The notes under the pieces were generated by a model. It did no database searches, was not told where the DNA came from, and saw only the letters and a program-made list of their open reading frames with translations. Both the position numbers and the translations under genes were made by a program. Shown piece by piece: positions 59,641 to 64,000 of a DNA stretch of 64,000 nucleotides. The first letter of the stretch is position 1. Each line of letters begins with the position of its first letter. Source of the stretch: Streptomyces sp. PTY087I2 (GTDB taxonomy: Bacteria > Actinomycetota > Actinomycetes > Streptomycetales > Streptomycetaceae); the NCBI RefSeq assembly GCF_001687325.1, contig NZ_LZRD01000001.1, positions 124,001 through 188,000 of the forward strand, given 5' to 3'.

Positions 59641-59696
59641 GTAGGAGAGTGTGCGTCGACAAGGAAGAACGCACTTTTCGGTGACAGGGGAACCTG

Positions 59697-60080
59697 ATGG
59701 TGACCAAGCAGTTCAGCGGCTCGCCCGAGGACTCGGATCTGCGGCGCGCGGACTCGCTGGCGCGGGAGATCTTCTCCGACGTCGCCAACAAGTGGGCGCT
59801 CCTGATCATCGAGGCCCTGGGCGAGGGCACCCTCCGCTTCAGCGAGCTGCGGGGCGAGGTCGAGGGCATCAGCCACAAGATGCTCACCCAGAACCTGCGG
59901 ATGCTGGAGCGCTACGGACTCGTCGAGCGGTGCGTGCACCCCACCGTGCCGCCGCGCGTCGAGTACACGCTCACCGAGCCGGGGCAGGGGCTGCGCCGGA
60001 CGGTGCATGTGATGTGCGACTGGACCCATGAACACATCGGCCACATCGAGGCGTCCCGCCGCGCCTTCGACGCGCCCTAG
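59697..60080 (+). CDS. HxlR family transcriptional regulator
   Basis: A 127-residue winged-helix regulator. The HxlR domain spans about 20-115: LAREIFSDVANKWALLIIEALGEGTLRFSELRGEVEGISHKMLTQNLRMLERYGLVER, then PPRVEYTLTEPGQGL. These small dimers often sense electrophiles or metabolites, sometimes with a Cys; here Cys lies in LVERCVHPTVPP. AGGGG is 6 nt before ATG 59697. It is divergent from RidA, the likely target with itself, and convergent with the PP2C gene (12-bp gap). Confidence 0.93.
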   Translation: MVTKQFSGSPEDSDLRRADSLAREIFSDVANKWALLIIEALGEGTLRFSELRGEVEGISHKMLTQNLRMLERYGLVERCVHPTVPPRVEYTLTEPGQGLRRTVHVMCDWTHEHIGHIEASRRAFDAP

Positions 60081-60092
60081 CCCACCGGACGG

Positions 60093-61262
60093 TCAGCCCT
60101 TCGGCCGGCCGAACCAGTCCAGGCACAGCACCAGCGCGTCGTCGAGCGTCTCCGTGACCCGGTACTCCGCCAGTTCGCCGAGCATCGCGCGCGGGACGGT
60201 GGCGGCGGGCAGGAGCCGGGTCGACTGGATGGCGCGGGCCAGCATGCGGTCCCCGTACGCCTCACCGAGCGGGGACACCGCGTCGTACACGCCGTCGCTG
60301 AACAGCAGCAGCCGGTCGCCGGGCTCGACGTGGAACTCCTGGACCGTGTACTGCGACTCCTCGAACATGCCGAGCGGCAGCTGCGCCTCCAGCTCCATAC
60401 GGCGGACCGAGCGGCCGCGCTGGATCCACAGCTGCGGCGATCCCGCGTCGACGACGCCGACCCGGCCGGTCGCCAGCTCGAAACGGAGCAGCAGCGTGGA
60501 GACATGGGAGGCGCCGCGGTGCTGGTCGTAGAGGGCCTGGTCGGCGAGGGCCGCCTGGTCCGCGATGCCGATGCCGGCCCGGCGGGCGTTGCGCAGGGCG
60601 TTGACGGCGAGGTTGGTGAGGAGGGAGGCCTGTATGCCCTCGCCCATGCCGTTGGTCACCGCGAGGGTCAGCTCCTCGCCGTCGGCGGCCCAGTCGAAGT
60701 TGTCGCCGTGGATGGCGTACGCGGGCTCCAGCTGGGCCCCGATGGCGAACTCGGCGGCGGTGCAGGCGCGGGCGGGCAGCAGCTGCCACTGCATCTCGGC
60801 GGCGAGGGTGAGACGGCTGGTGCGCCGGGCGCGCTGATACAGGTCGGTGTCCCGCTCGGCGACCAGGATCTCGTGTCCCAGCAGGTCGGCGACGTGGGTC
60901 AGCTCGCCGACCAGCTCCGGGGTGGACAGTGTCTGGGGCAGCCGGACGGTGAGGATGCCGAGCCGTTCTCCCCTCACGGTCACGGGCAGATGATGGTCGA
61001 CGGCGTCGTTGTGCCGGACCTGCTGTTCGCGGGGTTCCTGGCTGCCGAACGCCCGGCCCTCGGGGCTGTTGTGGAGGGACAGCGGCTCGCTCTCGCCGTC
61101 GGGCCGGTCCAGCGACTTCAGGACCCGCAGACCGTAGTCGGCGAGGTGAAGTTCCACCGCGAGGGCCCCGTAGGCGGCGCTGAGCTGGGTGCGCAGGGTG
61201 GCCAGCAGGGCGTGCGGTGCTGCGGCCCGTACGGCGGCCTCGATGTCCGTTCGTCTGTTCAC
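60093..61262 (-). CDS. SpoIIE/PP2C-like protein with a degenerate catalytic motif
   Basis: A 389-residue protein. It has a GAF-like N-terminal domain (about 10-160) and a PP2C/SpoIIE domain (about 170-389). The metal motif that should read GDVSGHG appears as TNGMGEG (residues in LAVTNGMGEGIQASLL), so Asp is replaced by Asn; the first motif reads HGDNFDWA. The later LFSDGVYDA and LDDALVLCLDW keep their Asp residues. It may be inactive or have altered activity, acting as a binding partner. GTG 61262 has GAGAG upstream; a longer start at 61319 is possible. It is divergent from the MarR gene. Confidence 0.85.
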   Translation of the reverse strand: MNRRTDIEAAVRAAAPHALLATLRTQLSAAYGALAVELHLADYGLRVLKSLDRPDGESEPLSLHNSPEGRAFGSQEPREQQVRHNDAVDHHLPVTVRGERLGILTVRLPQTLSTPELVGELTHVADLLGHEILVAERDTDLYQRARRTSRLTLAAEMQWQLLPARACTAAEFAIGAQLEPAYAIHGDNFDWAADGEELTLAVTNGMGEGIQASLLTNLAVNALRNARRAGIGIADQAALADQALYDQHRGASHVSTLLLRFELATGRVGVVDAGSPQLWIQRGRSVRRMELEAQLPLGMFEESQYTVQEFHVEPGDRLLLFSDGVYDAVSPLGEAYGDRMLARAIQSTRLLPAATVPRAMLGELAEYRVTETLDDALVLCLDWFGRPKG

Positions 61263-61348
61263 GGTCTCTCGCGCAATCTTCGTCCTGCGACGTGGTACGG
61301 GCCGGGCCCGGGCTGACAAGTGGGGCTGACGGGTGACACAGTGGCTGA

Positions 61349-61864
61349 ATGCCCCACCGAGGATTCCGCCCGAGCAGTAGCGAACAGGCGTCCGCCTACG
61401 CCGTCGCCGCCTCGGAGCTGCTGGAGGTGCTGTGGGGCCGGGGCCAGGAATCCGCCGCCTCGGGAACCGTATCGCCCTCCCAGCTCCGCGCCCTGCTCGT
61501 GATCGAGAAGCAGGAAGGCACCAACCTGCGAGCCCTGGGCGAGGCCCTGGGCTCTCGCGCCCCCTCCGTCAGCCGGCTCTGCGACCGGATGGAGGCGATG
61601 GGGCTCGTCCTGCGGGCGCCCAGCCCGACCAGCCGACGCGAAGTGGAACTGCGGCTGAGTCTGCGCGGCCGCGCCCTTCTCGAAGAGTACCGGGCCCTGC
61701 GCGCCGCCGAGCTGAATGCCGTGCTGGAGCGGATGGCTCCCGCCGACCTCGCGGCGCTCACGGACGGTCTCGCGGCCTTCCACGCAGCGGCTTCGGAGCG
61801 CCTTTCCCCGCACGGGGACACGGACGCCTCCCGGCTCCGCGATGATGTCGCCGACAGCGCCTAG
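61349..61864 (+). CDS. MarR family transcriptional regulator
   Basis: A 171-residue winged-helix regulator. The DNA-binding part reads VSPSQLRALLVIEKQEGTNLRALGEALGSRAPSVSRLCDRMEAMGLVLRAPSPTSRREVELRLSLRGRALLEEY, a standard MarR pattern. The N- and C-terminal helices form the dimer. CTGACA (61313-61318) and CACAGT (61337-61342) could be -35/-10 boxes giving a near-leaderless mRNA. It lies 103 bp before the STAS gene, in the same direction, and may control it or the divergent PP2C gene. Confidence 0.92.
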   Translation: MPHRGFRPSSSEQASAYAVAASELLEVLWGRGQESAASGTVSPSQLRALLVIEKQEGTNLRALGEALGSRAPSVSRLCDRMEAMGLVLRAPSPTSRREVELRLSLRGRALLEEYRALRAAELNAVLERMAPADLAALTDGLAAFHAAASERLSPHGDTDASRLRDDVADSA

Positions 61865-61960
61865 CCTCATCCAGCTCCTGCTTCCGCATCCATCGGCTCT
61901 CCGCCGTCGACAGCCGGACGATCAACCGTCGGGGATCAGATTGTTACCCCATGGAGAATG

Positions 61961-61974
61961 TTGTCAAATGACAA
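61961..61974. promoter_or_regulatory. Palindrome TTGTCAAATGACAA at the STAS gene start
   Basis: A 14-bp inverted repeat (arms TTGTCA/TGACAA) that contains the ATG of the STAS gene. It overlaps a TTGTTA (61941-61946) / TCAAAT (61964-61969) promoter-like pair. It could be a repressor site or block ribosome access. Confidence 0.55.
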
Positions 61975-62450
61975 CTGTTACTTCTATCGTTATCCCGTTA
62001 CCCCGCCGCGACCAGGGACGGAACGCTGCCGACCCGTCCGGCGACACGGCTCTCCGCTCCCTTCCGATCCCGCCCGAGGTGCCTTCCGTGCTTTCATCGC
62101 CCAACGAGGACAGAGCCGTCAGAATCACCACCCGGCGGGAGCGCGGGGCTCTGGTCCTCGCCGTGTCGGGTGACCTCGACATCGACAGCGTCGCCCCCCT
62201 GGGCCTGGCGCTGACCTCGGCGGCCGGCGACGGCTCGGGCCCGGTCGTCGTGGATCTCTCCGGTGTGGGTTTCGCGGACTCGACGACGGTGAACGTGCTC
62301 CTCCAGGGGCACACCGCGCTCGGGGACCGGCTGCGTCTCGCGGCCCCGTCCCCGTTCATGCGGCGTCTGATCGGCATGATCGGCCTCGACAGCGCCCTGC
62401 CCGTCCTGCCGTCCGTGGACGACGCCATAGACGTCGTGCTGCCTTCCTGA
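61968..62450 (+). CDS. STAS-domain anti-sigma factor antagonist
   Basis: A 160-residue protein; the STAS domain (about 50-160) reads RERGALVLAVSGDLDIDSVAPLGLAL, VVVDLSGVGFADSTTVNVLLQGH with a Ser at the usual phosphorylation site, and a C-terminal helix (RRLIGMIGLDSALPVL). Unphosphorylated antagonists bind RsbW-type kinases and free sigma factors; PP2C proteins nearby reactivate them. The first ~40 residues are AT-rich with TTA at codon 11, and GTG 62088 with GAGGTG 6 nt upstream is a strong alternative start giving a standard 120-residue STAS protein. The N-terminal start is therefore uncertain. Confidence 0.85.
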   Translation: MTTVTSIVIPLPRRDQGRNAADPSGDTALRSLPIPPEVPSVLSSPNEDRAVRITTRRERGALVLAVSGDLDIDSVAPLGLALTSAAGDGSGPVVVDLSGVGFADSTTVNVLLQGHTALGDRLRLAAPSPFMRRLIGMIGLDSALPVLPSVDDAIDVVLPS

Positions 62451-62455
62451 CCTCT

Positions 62456-63169
62456 TTACGACGTGACGCCCCGGCCCCGCGCGGAGCCGGGCGCCCGGTC
62501 GAACACGCAGTCGCCGCACAGCCCGCCGCCGGGGCAGCGCCAGTACAGGCAGCAGCTGCGCCGCCGGAACGCCGGGCCGTGCGGGAATCCGGTGTCGCGG
62601 AGCGTCTCGTCGTCGAAGAGCTCGGCCGCCAGCGCGCGGGCCCGTGCGGCCACGTCCGGCCGGTCGTGGGCGCGCGCGAAGGCGACGAGTTCGCGTACGG
62701 CCCCGGCGAGCGCGGATCCCTCGTTGCCCCGCAGCAGTTGCGGGGAGATGTTCCCGTCGCGCCGGAACGCCTCGGCCAGCGGGACCAGATGCCCATGCTG
62801 GACCTCCTCGCGGATCCGGGCCGCCGTGCCGGGCAGCTCAGCCGTCCCCGCGAGCCACAGGTCGTCGGGCGAGGTGGCCGACGGGTCCCAGTGCAGATCG
62901 CCGGGGGCCAGGGCGGGGATCCGCCCGAACAGCGCGGCCGGGCCCAGGGCGACGGACCAAAGCCGCGCGGCCAGACCGAGATGGGCGATGGAGGCGGCGA
63001 CCCTGCGCTCGGGGGCCTCGAGCCGCGCCGCGACCCGGTCGACACGCGCGGCGAGCGGACCGTTCTCACCGGCGTACAACCGCTCCAGCGGCCGGTGCCC
63101 GCCGCCCGGCACCGGGGTGGTCCGCAGCGCGAAGAATCCCCCGACCGATGCCAGTAGTGCCAGGTCCAT
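62456..63169 (-). CDS. FhuF-like (2Fe-2S) ferric-siderophore reductase
   Basis: A 237-residue cytosolic protein. The C-terminal CCLYWRCPGGGLCGDC gives the CC...C..C ligand set of the FhuF family [2Fe-2S] cluster. The rest is helical (PLAARVDRVAARLEAPERRVAASIAHLGLAARLWSVALGPAALFG). FhuF proteins reduce ferric siderophores after uptake and release iron. ATG 63169 is preceded by GGGGAG. No iron box (DmdR1 type) was recognised upstream and no siderophore transporter is adjacent. It is convergent with the STAS gene (5-bp gap). Confidence 0.87.
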   Translation of the reverse strand: MDLALLASVGGFFALRTTPVPGGGHRPLERLYAGENGPLAARVDRVAARLEAPERRVAASIAHLGLAARLWSVALGPAALFGRIPALAPGDLHWDPSATSPDDLWLAGTAELPGTAARIREEVQHGHLVPLAEAFRRDGNISPQLLRGNEGSALAGAVRELVAFARAHDRPDVAARARALAAELFDDETLRDTGFPHGPAFRRRSCCLYWRCPGGGLCGDCVFDRAPGSARGRGVTS

Positions 63170-63414
63170 GGCCTGCTCCCCCTCCGTCTCCGGTCCGTCC
63201 GCGGCCCCGCTCCGGTGACCGGTCCCGCGGACACCGACTGTGGCGTCCCGGCGGCTCACCGTATCCGCCGGGCGCCAACTTCTGACGTCTGGGGGCGGCA
63301 GGACTACCGTCGGGAGGAGGACGTCGGTCCAACAGGCGTACTACTGGGGCAGTAGGCCGAAGTGCAGACTCAAGGACGACGACGTGGGGCCCCGGACGGG
63401 ACATCGTGGTGTAC

Positions 63415-64000
63415 ATGAGTTCCCTTGCGTTGTCCGTGCTGCTGTCACTGATCTCCGCGGTCGCCTACGCGGGCGGGGCGATCATCCAGGAGCGCGTGGC
63501 CGCGACCGATGACAACGCCTGGTACGCCCTGCTGCGCAACGGCGTGTGGTGGGTGGCCGTCGTCCTCAACGGGGTCGGCGCGGTCCTGCACGTGGTGGCG
63601 CTCGCCTACGGTCCGCTCAGCCTGGTCCAGCCCCTCGGAGCGCTGACGATCGTCTTCGCCCTGCCGATGGCCGCCCTGTTCGTCGGGCGGCGCGCGGGGG
63701 CGACGGCGTGGCGCGGGGCGCTGATGGCGACGGCCGGGCTCGGCGGCCTCCTGGCGCTCACGGGGAACGCCGAACCGCACACCTTGAACGGTCCCGAGCA
63801 GGCGCTGCTGGCCTCGGTGACGTTCGGGGCCGTCGGCGCGCTCGTCGTCCTCTCCCGTACGCTGCGCCGGCCGGTCCTGCGCAGCATCGTCCTGGCCACG
63901 GGCGCGGGCGCGGCGTTCGGTATGGCCTCGGTGTTCACGAAGACCGTGGCCGTGGAGTGGACGTCCGGCTCGGTGCGCTCGGGTGCGTTGCCGCTGCTGG
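63415..64000 (+). CDS. EamA/DMT-type transporter, N-terminal part (cut by window edge)
   Basis: The first 195 residues of an integral membrane protein. Segments are ALSVLLSLISAVAYAGGAII, WWVAVVLNGVGAVLHVVALAYG, LGALTIVFALPMAALFVG, GALMATAGLGGLLALTG and others, matching the drug/metabolite transporter fold (about ten segments expected in full). The motif PLSLVQPLGALTIVFALP is typical of the EamA-like family in Streptomyces. No ribosome-binding site is evident; ATG 63415 is the most likely start, GTG 63409 an alternative. The substrate cannot be told. Confidence 0.85.
   Translation, partial: MSSLALSVLLSLISAVAYAGGAIIQERVAATDDNAWYALLRNGVWWVAVVLNGVGAVLHVVALAYGPLSLVQPLGALTIVFALPMAALFVGRRAGATAWRGALMATAGLGGLLALTGNAEPHTLNGPEQALLASVTFGAVGALVVLSRTLRRPVLRSIVLATGAGAAFGMASVFTKTVAVEWTSGSVRSGALPLL

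Overview
The window reads as a chromosomal segment from a Streptomyces species. Base composition is very GC-rich, genes are dense with many 1-4 nt start/stop overlaps, GTG and TTG starts are frequent, and only a few genes carry the rare TTA (bldA) leucine codon. The families are typical of the genus: ergothioneine genes, ornithine-lipid genes, dodecin, an RmdA-like c-di-GMP protein, SpoIIE-type phosphatases, a class F sortase and a WS/DGAT acyltransferase. From memory, the gene order resembles the S. coelicolor SCO0885-SCO0960 region. No rRNA, tRNA, insertion sequence, prophage or CRISPR array is visible. The first and last genes are cut by the window edges.

Layout. 1-9.2 kb: a partial large protein with a DUF4132 partner; a TetR/MFS efflux pair with paired operators; a flavin disulfide reductase opposite a thioredoxin that has a SigR-type promoter; a LacI regulator; a MazF/PemK-like protein; a bacterial-type poly(ADP-ribose) glycohydrolase. 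9.3-15.6 kb: egtABCD, convergent with olsB-olsA. 15.7-25.9 kb: an orphan DasA-like sugar-binding lipoprotein, dodecin, a HAD phosphatase, a luciferase-like oxidoreductase, a short UvrA paralogue, and a three-gene succinate dehydrogenase operon with a divergent LysR gene. 26-29.1 kb: rmdA and an overlapping SAM methyltransferase. 29.3-37 kb: a cell-envelope island with a repeat lipoprotein, a proline-rich surface protein, a DUF4239 membrane protein, two small surface proteins sharing an unusual C-terminal sorting region, a class F sortase, a NodB deacetylase, a Usp protein and a CapA lipoprotein.

37-43 kb holds an ECF sigma factor, two zinc-binding anti-sigma proteins and a LytTR/LytS two-component system joined to a monocarboxylate-type symporter. 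43-52 kb holds an Fpg/Nei glycosylase, a WS/DGAT acyltransferase, a SpoIIE phosphatase, a lipoprotein, and a yndJ-DUF1990-LMF cluster behind two identical palindromes. 52-64 kb is a signalling block: a zinc-ribbon/SDR fusion, a SigB/F-type sigma factor, a receiver-PP2C protein, a CHASE3 histidine kinase, an Rcp1-like response regulator, an RsbW-like ATPase, RidA, an HxlR regulator, a degenerate PP2C protein, a MarR regulator and a STAS protein. An FhuF-like protein and a truncated EamA transporter close the window.

The genes favour redox and stress protection (ergothioneine, trxC, reductase, SigB-type cascade), membrane-lipid change (ornithine lipids, DGAT) and cell-surface remodelling during development. 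The best candidate for an undescribed system is the class F sortase with two flanking proteins that lack LPXTG but share a GGLGGS, hydrophobic segment, poly-Arg C-terminus. Assignments rest on reading translated motifs and remembered family features; no database search was run.
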